From Puffinus mauretanicus (lineage: Eukaryota > Chordata > Aves > Procellariiformes > Procellariidae): DNA of 64,000 nucleotides. Under the pieces are notes generated by a model. It searched no databases and was not told the DNA's origin. It saw nothing but the letters and a program-made list of their open reading frames with translations. The position numbers and the translations under genes were made by a program. The stretch is from NCBI GenBank assembly GCA_023333565.1, contig JAJKFH010003504.1, positions 4,984,005 to 5,048,004 on the forward strand. The letters run 5' to 3'. Of this stretch, positions 1-14,500 are shown piece by piece. Position 1 is the first letter of the stretch; every line of letters starts with the position of its first letter.

Positions 1-3000
1 CTGAACTATTTATTCAGGAAAAGTAGGGAGCAATAAAAAGCCACAATTCATCCCACTTAAAGGAAAAAAAAAATAGAATACATTGTTCATTTAAGGAATA
101 ATGACAAAGCAATAGGGAGGTAATTTTCTCCACCCACTGAAAATGTTAGATCAAGAAGAATAAATCTCGCCAAATACCTAATTCTGATTCTAATCAGAAA
201 TGCATTTTAACTATTTGCATGCATTTGCAGATCTATCCAAACCCTACAATATAGCAATGGCCAGACTACAAGCCATTTTCTTGCAGCTCCATCACGCAGT
301 AGGCTGCCATACATTGTCAATAGCAGGTTTATTAGGTCTGTACTGGTACCCAGGGATTTTATGATTATTAATATTTTACTGTAACCATAACGAAGCCTGC
401 ATTTTACAGAAGTGCTACAAGCTGCGCTGCTTTAGAAGAAGAATTGGAACTCCCAGCTGCTGTCTGCTCACAGGAGTAATATGTACTTTAGCTTGCTCAC
501 TGAAGTGCTACGTTACAAGGGCAGAGAGATGCATACAATTGAGCAGCAATATTATCGCAGACAGGAGATAATCAGTTAAGAGCAAATTTTACAAGGGGCT
601 TCTTGCTGCGAATGAGTGGGTGGATTTCAGTAAACCAAAGCACATCTATACTATACATTAAATAGCATTCTTGTGCCTGTATGAGAAGAATTGGTCTTAC
701 CACAAGTGGACACATAGGTATATACATAAAGCAACTGCGGTGTTGAATCCTAATTATTTTTATGACATGGTTCCCCAACATTGCAAGCAACGGCAATTGA
801 TGCTCAGTACTGAAACAGATGGTCATTTCAAACACCTTGCCAACTGTTTGTATGCACTGAGTATCACCAGTATTTCTGATGGTCAGCCTCCTCTTTCAGT
901 TTAAACATTGCTGTTTTACTTAAGCAGCACATGGGAAGAAGTGCAGCTTAGCTTTAGACAGGGCATTAATCTTCTCTTGTTAAGGGATAACTTCTCACAG
1001 CGCACATGTGGGGTGTCAACCTCCCCCTCACACACCTGTGGTGAAGATAGATGTTAACTGTAGATTCTGCTTCTCTCCTACCTCTATCTGAATATATACA
1101 CACAGTAGTCATAAAATGTGATGACAGGGCCATTTAAAATACAATTACAGTTCAGTCATAAATAATGCCTTTCTTATATGAACAGGAAGACAGATGAAAA
1201 AAATTAGTCATTCAGGGTTTGCAGAACTCTGTTTCCAGTGAAATGGACAGGAGATGGAACAAGTTAAAAATGAAATACCAAAGATTTAAAACAATCACTT
1301 CACTTCAAGGTTTATATGTTAACACTCGGCACAGCTGTGGATATAGGAACAGAGCAGATGATGTGAAACTAAGGTAGCTAGCTTTTTTTTTTAGTACTAG
1401 GCAACAACAGATATTGATTTGGCTGACTGTACAAGCAATCATTTCCCATCCCCAACACAAGTAATTATCTCACACGGTTACATGATGCCAAGACATGTTA
1501 TTTAATGTCAGAATACTAGGAAAGACAGGAACCTTAATTTCTGCTATTCCATCCAGAAGATATAAATTTTAGGCATTCAGACCTTACAGTAGATAAAGTA
1601 GATGGAAGTCCCAAGGTTTTGTAAAGACCTGATTTTTCACTCTTTGCTATAAACAGAGGAAAATGGACAAATGTTCCTCCTCCTATTGCAACAGGCAATA
1701 TTCTTATTGGAAACCCACGGCCACTCTTACAAAAGGGGTAGTTACCCCCTTCGGCACCACCAAAACCCACGCTGACTTCTCTTTTGGTCAGGGCAGAACC
1801 CACTCTGTTGCAGTTACAATAGAGATGAAAGATTAGTTTCTACTTATGACATTTTCTACCAGATATTATATTTCACAACAGAATTTTATTTTTAATAATA
1901 AAAATTTTAAAATTCTATCACTTAGGCCTGAATTTTAAAGATGGGGAAAACTGGGTTGCTTAAAAGCTAAATGCTTCCTTGGAGCATCTAAGTCAATGAG
2001 AGCGTAGTAATACTGAGAACAGTCACATATCCTGACAAAGAAATGATGTAGAGAAGAAAAAAAAAAAGCAGCAGAAGAGGAAGGAAGATGGGATAAAAAT
2101 GGAAAAAAAAAGTGAAAATGAAATGCTGTATATAAAGGATGGCAGAGGTTCATGCTCTTCTCTCCCAATTTAAACTTTTCTACTCCCTTAATATTTCTTG
2201 TGCCAAATCCTTTCTCTTTAGAAATTATCCTTTCAGAAACCCGTTTGTGACATTATGAGTTTGCCCGAGGTCTAACTTCCCCTTAAAACACAAGCTACTG
2301 CATGCAGACTTCTCCTCCATCACCTTTTCTGACGTATGGCAGAACTGTCTTCTGGCAGAGGGCATGAAGAATTTCGTACACAATGTCACAGGACTTCAAA
2401 GCAGTAAAGAAATAAAGCGCAAGCATTTCGTCCTGTGAATCTCCTTTAAGTGTGAGACCCCAAAAATTGTGTACCTGCCCTCTGCCAAGCAATCATCACT
2501 TCTATTTTCCTACTCTTCTATTATTCGATGTGGTAGATGGCACTCAACCTGCTACAAGTGGCACAACAGGTCAAGACAAGAGCGGATGAGGTGTTGTGCT
2601 ACATAACTGCATGAAATAGAGCTTTAACTGCGGAAGCACAAGAAATGGAAATGGAATAAGTCCTATGTTAAACACTGAGACTCAGCACATCCCTGCATAG
2701 AGGGATATATTCTAGCACTTGACAATATAATGGCATCAGAGACAATGTTTTAAATTTAGGCAGTTCTTTTTCCTCTTTTATTTGTTAAGCCTTGGAATGG
2801 AGACAAACCTAATTATGGTACTTAATTTTGATTTTAGAAATTGATTTTCCACTCTAGTTTCTGCTGGTGCATAGGAAACTCTAGTGAGTCACACGAGTAA
2901 TATAACAACCATTAGCAGACTTAAAAATAAATAAAAACTTGAAAAATGCCACTTTATTATTGTCTTTGTCCCTAGTTCAGCACAAATTCCTTCCCACTTT

Positions 3001-6000
3001 ACCTTTCTGATAGAAATTATTAAGTTTCTTCCTGCTATGTTAAGAAATCACAATCAAAATGGTGTATAAAATCCTCAGATGTGCCATTATGCTGCTCAGA
3101 TTCTTGTATCAAATCAAAGCACGGTGTATGTAGTACAGTTGTGTATTTGCATGGCAAGTAGTCCCACAGGAAATAATATAAACTATGAAATTTATCCTTG
3201 GGGAAAGAAAAAGAAAGAAGAACCATACACTGCAAGCACTGCTTATGTGTGTCACCAGTACATTTTGCTAGGGACTTGCCAAATATAATCCTGAACAAAA
3301 CTGAATCCAGTGTGGAAACACTTATATTACAGCACTGTGTATATGCCTCCCATTCTGTAAATATTTAAGTACCTCTGTTTTCTTTGTACTTACAAATAAC
3401 TCTATACGATGGTGGAATATTATCTCTGTTTCAGAAAGGGATGAAGTAAGACACAAAAAAGTAACTTGGTAACAGCCATATAGGAAATCGGAGAATCTGC
3501 ACTCTGCCTGGGAGCCCAAAATCTCCTCTCTCCCAGTGCATGGCCACAGGGTTTGCCATGGCCAAAGCCAAGAAGAGGTGGCATGAATTCTCCATAACTC
3601 AGTCCTGTGCCAGTCACAGCTTTCTGTCTGTCCAGAGCGGGTGAGGAGCTGGAGGACCGGCAATGCCCATTTACCTACCCACAAAGACCACTGAGATATA
3701 TCCATTCCATATGATCCTTTTTTAGCAACAGCAAGTGAGGCAGCCTTTAATGAGCTGTTCATCTCATTGCTAATCACAAAAGAACCCCCCAAAACAGTTG
3801 CAGGCACAAGCATGGGAATATATATCATCCTATCGTAAACATTATTTTATTCCTGGCTGATTACAAGCTGCCTTCTCTTTCAAAGCCCTCCTTAAATCTC
3901 ACTTTCACTTTATCAGCCCCAAGAGCAAAATTAAAAAGTCAGCTTAAGCAGAATCACCACAAGTTACAGCCACTGTATCAGTGAAACACATGGACTCCTT
4001 TGACCCAGCATCATTTAACGTTTTGAGGTGAATGTGCCTAGCCTTGTCCTTTACCCAAGCTCTCCAGAAAACCCTCGTGCACAAGAAGCCAGATTTCATT
4101 GAACTATGAAACATTAAAGAATTACAAGTAATGAGATCAAACAAGATAGCTATAAACTAACCCCATGCCACCACCTCCTTGCAGGCAAGGCACATGCATG
4201 GGTTGAGCCCACTCAGCACATTTCTGAGCAGCAGCAGAGTCCACGCAGCCCATGCACACCGCGCTCTGTCATCTCAGAGGCTGGGCTGCTTTCGGTCGCT
4301 CTCCCAAGCCTCTGCCAAAGCAGCAGTTCCCCACTCCCAGCTGTGACTCTCTCCAGCCATATTCTGCTGTTGGCTGGGCCATACCCCACCTGGGCAGCCC
4401 CTGTCACCCCCTCACCTCCAAAGGCTCCTACCTGGCTTTTTAATGCTTCTTAGAGAACATAACCCACATGTGGAGGACAAACAAATAAAACAGATAATGA
4501 CTTCTGCCGCTTTTCATTTCAGTTCTTGCTCTTTACCTCTGTCCTCAGCTTTCCTAGGCTGTGATCATCACTGGGAAGAGGTCTTACAGTTCAACAGTTT
4601 AATATCAGCTGGAAAGTTAAGTCATTTCAGAGGCAAATCATTAAGAACAACATTGCTAAACACTTTAGCTGCTGAACAAAGGTTTAAAACAGGTTTAAAA
4701 AGCAATGTATTATTGCTAAAATGCAAAAGAGAAGAAATATGGAGGAAAAGGTTCTGCTTAATCCCTCCAAATATAAGATGGTCTCCTACTAGGTATGATG
4801 GGTCACCATCATACTGAGTCACCACATTTTTGTTGCTCAAGCAAAGCAGAAAGAGGACAGCCCAAACCACAGCAGACCAGGCGTCAGGTTTCCTCCCTTA
4901 ATTCTGCTACAATTCTCCTGCATGAGCTTTATTCTTTGCAAGCCAGCTGCTCACTCTTGAAATGAAAAGAATAATGCTCTACCTCACTGGGACTGTATAA
5001 AGATGAAAGTATTAACAAATGTGAAGTAATGTGAAAGAAAGCATTATAGAAAAAGAAAGCATCTACCCCCACACTGGTTGATACAGAACCTTACAGAATT
5101 CTGCTGAACGGTCTGTGCGAGTTTGTAACAAAACTGATTACGCAAATGCTTCATTGTAATGTGTCATGTGGAAAGGTCCATTTTAGCAGTAACAGTAATA
5201 AAGGGTGGTGTTATACCCATTTTGACCAGAAAGAGAAAAGAACTGTAAAGGAATATGAGGTCAAGGACAAGAAGTTATTCTTACACCTATAAGAAGATCT
5301 TCAGAAGTAGAAAAATATATAGCAAATATTAAAATATAAAATGTAGGTTTACCTGTCTAAAACATATTTCTGTTAATTAATTAATTATATGCTAACAAAG
5401 GATAAGAGAAAACTTGTCACACCATGTTTTCTTAATCAATACTCTTTGAGTGCAACCCCAGTCCATTTTACTCCCATTCCTTTGGACAAGCATGAGAAAC
5501 ACCGTTGTGGAGGGAAATTTTTCATTGCAGAGGATTTTGGCACTTTGAAAACCAGAGGAAGAATTGAGGCAGCATATGGCCAGTGGGATATACTTTGATA
5601 ACAGACGGACTAGAGCTGATCAAAAAAAATCCAGAAAAATTGTTATAGCTTTTTAGGACAACAATAAAAAATAGCATCTTTTCAAACACTTTGAAGTTTT
5701 TAAATTTAATCTGAGTGTTTCAAGAAAACAGAAAGTTTTTGAGCTCTCTAACCAGTAGAAAATTGAGAAAGTGTTCCTTGATTTTGTCAAAATATTTATC
5801 TTTCTTTTTCATCAAAAATCAGAACATTTCAGCCTTCTCCAGGGCTGTCAATACTGCTGTCTAAATTACATTTACATTTAATTTTCCCTTGGGATCCCAG
5901 TCAACAGATATTTTTAAAATTTCCGTTCTGCACATCTCACTGGAAATACTTACTTTTGATTCATACATCTAGCAGCCTAAAAGATTCTCCCACACCTTTC

Positions 6001-7448
6001 TGCAAATTGATTTTTGCCAAGCCAGGCACATCGGTTGTCTTCTCACATGTCACCCAGACGCCATGAAGATGCTAGAAGGAACTTATGTGAACTTTTAGAA
6101 AAGCATCATAAGGAAAGAAAGTACCATAAAAGCAAGCAATTAACTGCTGCTCATTTTTCATGTATACTGGTAAGCACCATATTTCACGCCTAGACCTCCC
6201 AGAAGCAGAATGAAAGTTGAACGCAGGACTGTTTCTCCACCACTCCCCACAGCTAAACACATAAAAGATTTAATATACCCAGATTTTCACTCATCTTTGC
6301 CCTCCATATAATGATGCACCAGAACAAGCATCTCCAAGGACTCTAGTTATTTGTTATATGGCTCTAGGGGAGCCAGCTAACTAGTGAACGGAACCAAAAA
6401 CTCTAAAATGCTTCCTGCTTCCAGCCAAGAGAATTAAATAATGAGCAATGTGCCAAAATCCCATTCCCATCATTGGGGGGGAACTCTGATCTTAAGAGAA
6501 ACAATCTGTTCTCTCCACTTTCCTCATCTTCGCCATTCAAAGTCTTGAAAGGTTCAGTGAACGTAAAAGTGATAAAAGGGCCCAGACTTCCAAGGAGTTC
6601 CTTATCCTAGCAGGCTCAGGGTCCCAGATACTGTCACAATCTACCAGTCTTGTAATTAATTATAGCAGTTGGTCTGAGTTATGGTGAGCCTCAGCTCTGA
6701 TCCAGATCAGATCCTTATTACAGCAAACCCCACATGCAATGGATAATAAGGGGAGTGCTTCCAGTTGCCTGCCTACCTCGCACTAACCTGCCTAACGCTC
6801 CCAGAGTCATTATTTTAATCAGTTAAGCACATCCCATCGCCAAAACTGTTTTGTTAAAATGGACTCTGACGTGTCTATTGCTTGCTTTCAAGTCTCCCCC
6901 TTAAAGTAAATAATGCTTTTGTAGTTCCTTAAAAATAACGGATTAAGTAACACTCACTTACTTGGGAAGCCATACTCTGCCTACAGTAATGCTGTAGGAA
7001 GACAACAAAAAGATGGTAGATTGCAGCTGCATTACACAAATATATTGGTAATTTGTTGTGATTTAAAGATGAGATAAGCAGACAGCATAATCTTCCAGTC
7101 TCAGATGGTCTCAGTCTGAAGAGGACTAAAGCAATATACCTTTTGATTATGTCATCTATTATGAACAATAAATCACCATTAAAGCTCAGGACATAACATG
7201 ACAACACAAACGTGTTATATGGATGCATTACCTCAGTGTATTTCAAGGCAACAACTCAGTAGCAAAACGTGGCAATTCTACCTATGGGATTTCCATCAGA
7301 ACAAGTGTATGAAAGAGCATACTAATCCCTTGGCTTTGATCACATGCTCAAGGCACATCCCAAGCAATATAGCATGGATAAATGTTACATGTTAAATCTC
7401 ACATTTCTTTGCCCATGAAAAGAGACTCGGAATACCAGATAGTACTTT
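1..7448. other. DLG2 intron sequence, no gene seen
   Basis: This is AT-rich non-coding sequence, read as the distal part of the intron downstream of the DLG2 exon at 42185-42346. I see no exon with matching splice sites and no clear young repeat. A locally GC-richer patch lies at about 4160-4440. A 9-bp-arm inverted repeat (GTATGATGG / CCATCATAC, 4-nt loop) sits at 4793-4814. Stretches near 1922-2000 weakly resemble a dispersed ancient amniote repeat, with phrases like 'taagtcaatgagag', but this is too weak to call. The longest open frame, 3322-3828 on the minus strand (168 codons, non-ATG start possible), matches no family I recognise and is treated as chance. Confidence 0.6.
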
Positions 7449-7458
7449 ATAAGCCACG
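7449..7458 (+). repeat. 5' target-site duplication of the CR1 at 7459-8534
   Basis: The ten bases ATAAGCCACG occur immediately before the CR1 body and again immediately after its 3' terminal repeat at 8535-8544. The last four bases (CACG) also match the expected CR1 sequence preceding 'gcttagacagg'. Part of the match may therefore be microhomology between target and element rather than true duplication. The secure duplication is at least ATAAGC. Confidence 0.75.
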
Positions 7459-8534
7459 GCTTAGACAGGTACACTCTAAAAAACTGGCTGGATGGCCGAG
7501 CCCAGAGAGTTGTGTGAACGGAGTTAAATCCAGTTGGCGGCCGGTCACGAGCGGTGTTCCCCAGGGCTCAGTTTTGGGGCCGGTCTTGTTCAATATCTTT
7601 ATCAATGATCTGGATGAGGGGATCAAGTGCTCCCTCAGTAAGTTTGCAGATGACACCAAGTTGGGCAGGAGTGTTGATCTGCTGGAGGGTAGGAAGGCTC
7701 TGCAGAGGGACCTGGACAGGCTGGATCGATGGGCTGAGGCCAACTGTATGAGGTTCAACAAGGCCAAGTGCCGAGTCCTGCATGTCGGCCACAACAACCC
7801 CAGGCAACGCTACAGGCTTGGGCAAGAGTGGCTGGAAAGCTGCCCAGAGGAAAAGGACTTGGGGGTGCTGGTTGACAGCCATCTGAACACGAACCAGCAG
7901 TGTGCCCAGTGTGCCAACAGCATCCTGGCTTGTATCAGAAATAGCATGGCCAGCAGGACTAGGGAGGTGATCGTGCCCCTGTACTTGGCACTGGTGAGGC
8001 CGCACCTCGAATGCTGTGTTCAGTTTTGGGCCCCTCACTCCAAGAAGGACATGGAGGTGCTGAGCGTGTCCAGAGAAGGGCAACGAAGCTGGTGAAGGGT
8101 CTGGAGCACAAGTCTTATGAGGAGTGCCTGAAGGAACTGGGGTTGTTTAGTCCGGAGAAGAGGAGGCTGAGGGGAGACCTCATCGCGCTCTACAACTACC
8201 TGAAAGGAGGTTGTAGCGAGGTGGGGGTTGGTCTCTTCTCCCAAGTAACTGGCCATAGGATGAGAGGAAATGGCCTCAAGTTGTACCAAGGGAAGTTTAG
8301 ATTGGGCATTAGGAAAAATTTCTTTCCTGAAAGAGTGGTCAGGCCTTGGAACAGGCTGCCCAGAGAAGTGGTTGAGTCCCCATCCCTGGAAGTATTTAAA
8401 AGACGTGTAGATGTGGTGCTTAGGGACATGGTTTAGTGGGCATGGTGGTGTTGGGTTGATGGTTGGACTCGATGATCTTAGAGGTCTTTTCCAACCTTAA
8501 TGATTCTGTGATTCTGTGATTATATGATTCTATG
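7459..8534 (+). mobile_element. 5'-truncated CR1 LINE with RT C-terminal region
   Basis: This is a chicken repeat 1 (CR1) non-LTR retrotransposon. It retains roughly the last third of ORF2 (reverse transcriptase) and the short 3' UTR. From about 7525 the plus frame reads the RT motifs [13 protein letters not shown] and FADDTKL, the catalytic aspartate box. A second frame reads the family C-terminus, ending [11 protein letters not shown] plus stop at 8436. The frames change at about 8062, where a base is missing after 'gaggtgct', so ORF2 is broken. Small deletions also occur near 7477-7525, in the segment that would read 'tacactcttcgctgg' in the sister copy at 63 kb. The 3' end is the diagnostic tandem ATTCTRTGAT-like octamer series (8503-8534). 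It is a dead copy with no ability to move by itself. It lies antisense to DLG2. Confidence 0.96.
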
Positions 8535-8544
8535 ATAAGCCACG
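8535..8544 (+). repeat. 3' target-site duplication of the CR1 at 7459-8534
   Basis: ATAAGCCACG directly follows the terminal 'gattctatg' repeat of the CR1 and is identical to 7449-7458. Recognisable target duplications of this length are uncommon for CR1, which usually leaves none or very short ones. Confidence 0.75.
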
Positions 8545-11500
8545 ATTTCAGCTGTTTCTAGGACAGGGCACATAGCTTAGGTTTCAGCCTCCACAGCTGT
8601 ACATTTAGGAATGTGCAATTTTAGTTACACAAGCACTGAACATGGCATAGTGGCAAGCCAAACTGCATTACAAATGCAAATTCAAGAGACTGAAAAAGAA
8701 AAGGAAGCAATTTCAAGCAATGCTTGAAAAATATGTAAACAAAGTCACTTAAGCTGAAACTGGTCCAAAATTACAAGAAGGTGTGTACCCTTTGAATGCG
8801 CAAGATAACAAAATGAATTACAAACTGCTTGCAAAGTTCTGGCCTTCAGAAAGTGAGGTAATTTCCCACAATGCTTTTCTATGCATAGTGTGAGGGAGGT
8901 TGTTAAAGCTCATATACTGTAATCTGAGTTACATTTAAACATCTGGTCCGTTTGCTTTATGTGCATTGATAAGATCTAGACAGAGCAACCAATAAAGTCT
9001 TAAAATATTATTGAATATAACTTTTAAGAACTGTTTTACTTATGTGTCCTTCTTGGGCAGGTTTTAAAATCAGGACTGTAAGTAAAATAGGACTCTAAAC
9101 CACCACCATAATATAGGATATTGTTTTAAATTCGATGTGGTTTTTGCTACTGTAAAAGTTGTAGTTGATTGATATTATGCGCCACAATTTTCCCAGTAAT
9201 AATTTCAAGAAATAGACAGAGTTATACATAGGATGGTTATAGTTATACCTAGGATGGTCTGTAGGATGTTTCAGTTCAAACAAACACCAAACAAAGAAAA
9301 AAAAAAACCCTTTATAAGACCTAAGAGTTAAATTCTCTTTTTCCACAGATTTAAATAGGAGTTTTGCTTAATGAACGACATTTTTTCTCTCTCATTTGAC
9401 TCTGGCAGAGCCCCTGTTCTGCTGCTTAAGTGTATTTCAGAGTTTTAGGCACTATACAAGAATTTATGAAAGATTGCATATTCACTTGGAACAGGGAGCC
9501 TGACTATTTCCATGTTCCAGCCAGTATTGGATACGATGGTAAAAAACTAAAGGTTGCCTAAATGATTTAGGCATTTAAACCATATCTAGCTATTGTCATC
9601 ACCAGCCAAATAATCTACCAATAATTCTTCAGTTTGGAAGAAAGGTCAAACTATAGGCTGCAAAAGTCACACACATTCGATTGATCCAACTGTATTTCTT
9701 TAAAAAACAGAAAGTCTAAAATACTTTAGAAAGCTACAAAAAGTAATAGCTTTCACTTAATTAGGCTTCTCAATACATGTGAAAGTACTTTAGAAGTGTA
9801 CCTCAGGTCAATGAAAATAAAAATCGACAACCATAAAAGCCCTGAATTCATTTATAAATAAATACTGATTCTGGCACTTAACTCTGATGTAATTTATCCT
9901 ACATGAAGAGGAGAAGCTATGCAAGAACTAGCAATTTATCCTTTCCTCAGCTGTGAGTATAGCCCATGGTATTAAATAATCTTAATGACACCATTTTTCC
10001 TATGAGCACTCACATATTTTTTGTGATTAAATAATTTTCCACATCTGTGTTATGATATACATTAGTATTATTTTTAAAAATCCAAATTTTAATCCACGCA
10101 TATGATAGAACGTTTCTGAAGAGACAACACAGATTCTATAGCACATTTTTAAGATGAACTGAAGCATTATACCTAGAAGATTTGAAAAGCAAAAATTCAG
10201 TAATGTGCATAACTCTAATTAGACTGCAACTGAGCAGAACTGTTCAGCTGGCTTGCTTAACAGCTGGTCTAAATCTCTTAGGGAGGAGCATATTTTTACA
10301 AAACATTTTATGAGGCCACACACTGAGAGCTACAGGAGTTTATTATAGAGGCAGACAGGTTGATTAATAAATATCAATTTTGCTTTGGGAATCAGAAATG
10401 TAAGTGGCTTGCCTGTCCAAGATGCCTAGGCAATTTATGGATTTATGCTTATTTACGTGTGTGTGATTTAGTGACTAAAAATGTCATATTAAATAAATAG
10501 CCTCATGCATAACTAGCCCAGATCTTTTATCAACTTCTCAAATGTTTATATTTGGCAACATTCAGGAGTGAATATACCCGTCCTCAGACAAAAAGATTTG
10601 AAGAAAATGAGGATAAAATAGCTGAGCCAACACGTAACAGCAATCTGTCTCCAAGACACATTTACAGACAGTCTGGCAAGATAACTAGGGCAACAGGAGT
10701 GGAAAGAGAGAAGGCCAAAGACTGGGGTGTGTCAGATATGCAGTTGTGAGTCACTTTATTTTCTAAGTTACTGCACAAGATAGATGTCGTGACCTTTCAC
10801 ATAGCGTTGCTGCATAAAGTGTTAGCAATACAAGGTGTCAGTCTGGACAATAACTTCAATCGTTTTATAAAAGATCAAAAATATTTGAAGTTTTCCAAGA
10901 GGCCTCCTTTCTGGAGGCTGCTGGTTCCGTACTCTGGATGCAATGGTACTGCTTTGTAGTCTTAGAGAATGATGCATCAGCTGGATTTTTAATTTTAATT
11001 TTTTAAAGGAAATCTATATCTGGCAGTCACTCAGAAAATGCTTAACACTGAAAACCAAAACATTTTCTGTATAGCCACACTGTGCAAAAAATCAGACTGT
11101 AGACACAGTCTCAAGCTACTGTGACTTTATTTCCTTCTCTATTTCACTGTTATTTTCTTAACCTTTCAATTAATATTATAGATTGTTACTGTTTTCTACC
11201 ATGTTTCACGCCAGAACATTATCCTACTAACCAGTCCTAGCTGACAGCTGCTGGCACTGCTATAACGTGGACAATTGTCCCCAGTCATTGAACTCTATTA
11301 ATTCAGAGCATCTCTAGGAGGGCACCCACATTCATTTGCTGTGTTTCTCTCTTCTTTAGTCCTCTGTCATTAGGGTCACAGGTATCATATTAGCTGTATG
11401 AAACACAATATATAGCTTTCTACACAGATAGGTTGAGATGTAATAATTCTCTGTCAAACCCACCCATGCAAAACAAACTTGTTACGAATGTACAGACTGG

Positions 11501-14500
11501 GCTCTCTTGTCTTCGATTACCTATCTGAAATGGTCAGTGTCCCTCCTCACTTTCTTTTTCTTTCTTCCTTCTTTATTTATTTTTCACTTATAATGTCTTT
11601 CTGCTTGGTAGAAACTGGACATACTGTCATTTCTTTCAACCTTCTCTCATTACCTTTATTCTCCAACTCACTCAAGCATAGATCTCTCACAACAGCTGGC
11701 AGAAGGTTATCTGGCATTTTTTATCCCCAAACTCCTTTGCCTGTACTTCCACCCTATAAGACCTAACCAATAATTTATTTTGTGAAGTAGAAATTAGGCA
11801 ACTTTCTAAAATGCAACAAAACACCTACCAACTAAGTTAAGAAAAAAAAAGATCAATACCACATCCATAATTCATTAAAAATCTGTAACTCTTCAAGCAT
11901 TTTTTAAGCATCTCATTCTACCGCAGAGGTTTTCAGTTTATGAGAGAATTTTTTATGCCTATGACGCAGGAACCAAAAAGAGTCTTGCTTCAAAATTTCT
12001 TCACCATGACTTAAAGGATTAATCCAAGAAGAACAACTGAGGGGACATTCCTTTGCTTTGATAGTAAATTTTTATTATTGACTGCATAGAGTATATTTTC
12101 CTACTTCTCCTCTCAAAAGGAAATGCTATGAATAAAGCAGAATATGTGAAAATACAGAAACTCAAACACAACTGACCCATATTTTACCTGGGCTAAAGTA
12201 AAAGAGCTGACAGAAAAACAAACAAACAAACAAACACACACACACAAAAAACCCCACCACCCAAACCAGCCAGAAATAAGTTAAAAATTTAAATAAGTTT
12301 ATAACTGATAAATAAATATTAATGTTTTAAAATGTTTTGATTATGGAGATTCCTCCAGTAATACACCCGGTCAACTGCTTAATCACACACACACAGACAT
12401 AGATACAGCGCTGTGTAGAAAAAGAAACTAGTTTTACCAAGAGTTTGGCAGTTTGGCACCACTTCCAAACAAAGCAATGTCAGTTTAGTTATACTGGCCT
12501 TGCTATAGGCACATTCCCTGATCTCTCCCTTCAGTAAAAACTCATAATTATTTGGGAAGGTCAGTACCTCCCGCCCTGCAGTGCTGTACAAGCACTATGG
12601 CAGAGCTGCCACTCACAGATGATACTGGGAAAATTGCCATGACCAGAGAGCTGCTATTTGTTTTCTGTTGCCTGTTTTGTTTTTGAAAGGAGAAGCCAGA
12701 ATAGCTCTTATTTGACTCAAATTAGTCTGTGCCTGGGTACCTTTATAGTTATTTAAATGATCTCAATATTACATAGTATAGATGGAGATCTAAAGTAATT
12801 TTCAGAAATGTTTGCAAAGCCATTAGCTATCATAAATTGCACAATTTACCCCTAGACCAAGATTCTTACAGGTGCTCTCGCTCCCTGAATAATCAAACCC
12901 TGTTTTGCTTCAAAGCAGTCAGCTCCTTCCAACTGCTACGCCCTGTGGTACTTCCTTCCTAATTGCCAGTTTGGGGCCCGATGTGGGCTGCGTCTTGCCC
13001 TAAAAATCCATCAGCACCTGTGAGCTTCACTCCAAGCCCTGTCTCCTGCCAGTGCAGAGCTCCTGGGATTTCTGAGAGTGTTTCATCACTTCTCATAATC
13101 TCGGACTAACCATCACACAAAACCAGCAACACAAATTTTTGCCACTATCATGGGACCCGTGATGTCAAGTTTGGACTGAGAAACCTAACTTTTAGGTGTC
13201 TAAAAAGCAGGTAAATCACTCCTTGACATAGCATTCATAAACATTCATAAACATCCTTATACTACTGAACAGAAAATGTTCACTTGTGTTTTTTCATGAG
13301 TTGACAGACAGGACTATGTAATTATATCCCTTCTGTATAATTAATTATGATAGTTAAGAGTAACACTCAGAAGAACATTTGATTTAATAAAATTGGTGGC
13401 ATTCAAAGACATCTTAGTCTCAGTATGCTTTTTGGACTTTTATTTCCACTGGCTTTCTAAAAGGATGAAATGAAAATATTTAAGCTCATCTTCCACAGAC
13501 ACAGGTGCTCAGTTAAGTGAAGAGAGGCATTGGATCATCCCAGTGTACTTTAAATATATGGAAACATCTTTTTAAAAGTCAAAGTATACGTTCACAGTAT
13601 GGGGCCGTGCACCCCCACATGCATGTCCTCTTCCAACAACTTTATTTGGAATTCTGCTGGACTTTCCAGTAACTATTTAAAAAAAAAGATCTTTTCTTAT
13701 ACAAGACCAGTGACATAGTAAATTTCCTTATTGCTAAAGCAAGTCATGCCTACAGTTTGTTTCAGATAGCATATTTGATTTCTTAGCCAGAGTCTCTGGC
13801 TGCAAGAGTAATCACATATTTGAAGATAGTACTTGACAATACCCGGGGATAGACCCATTTGAAGTTAGTCCTTGGTCACAATATTTAGGAATTAAAGTTC
13901 TACAAAAACTTGGGGATTTAAACATTCACCATCCTTCCTGTCTGTACAGTTCCACAAGATTTAAAAGGATGGCACCTTATTACGCGTTTTCCACCAGGGA
14001 CAGATAACCCTTGTGAAGATGAATGTGCTGCCAGACTACTCTACCATTCCCAAATGTATCACTTTAAAATTTCATATGACTTTTTTTTCCCCACTAAGCT
14101 GAATAATGCCCACAGAGCTTTCTCTTGTATGCTGCAAGGAAGGAATTGTAAAACATGCCAATACCAAACATATTTCCAATATTAACATTCATTTTACACG
14201 TGCACTCTGAATAAGTAGAGTCAGTGCAGCATCAAGACTTCAGACTACATTTTTCTGACATGTTAGACTTCATGATATTATTCATTACCTTAAAGGGTAT
14301 ATTAAAGATATCTTAGTGAAGCTTAATATCGTTGATTTATGTCATTTTAATGCCTGACATTTTTCAATAGTAGTATCTATAGAAGTCAATGAAATAGTTA
14401 AGTTGGATGCCACTGCACTTTATTAACTCATGCCCTGATTTTAGTATTAAAATGCAAACTTGATCTGAAAGATGCAAAAGGAAGAAATCTATTATGCATT

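Noticed and set aside
7568..8083. Minus-strand ORFs inside the CR1 copies (also at 23789-24139, 44391-44786, 63399-63887)
   Set aside because: They are antisense shadows of the GC-rich CR1 ORF2 and recur at every copy in the same register.
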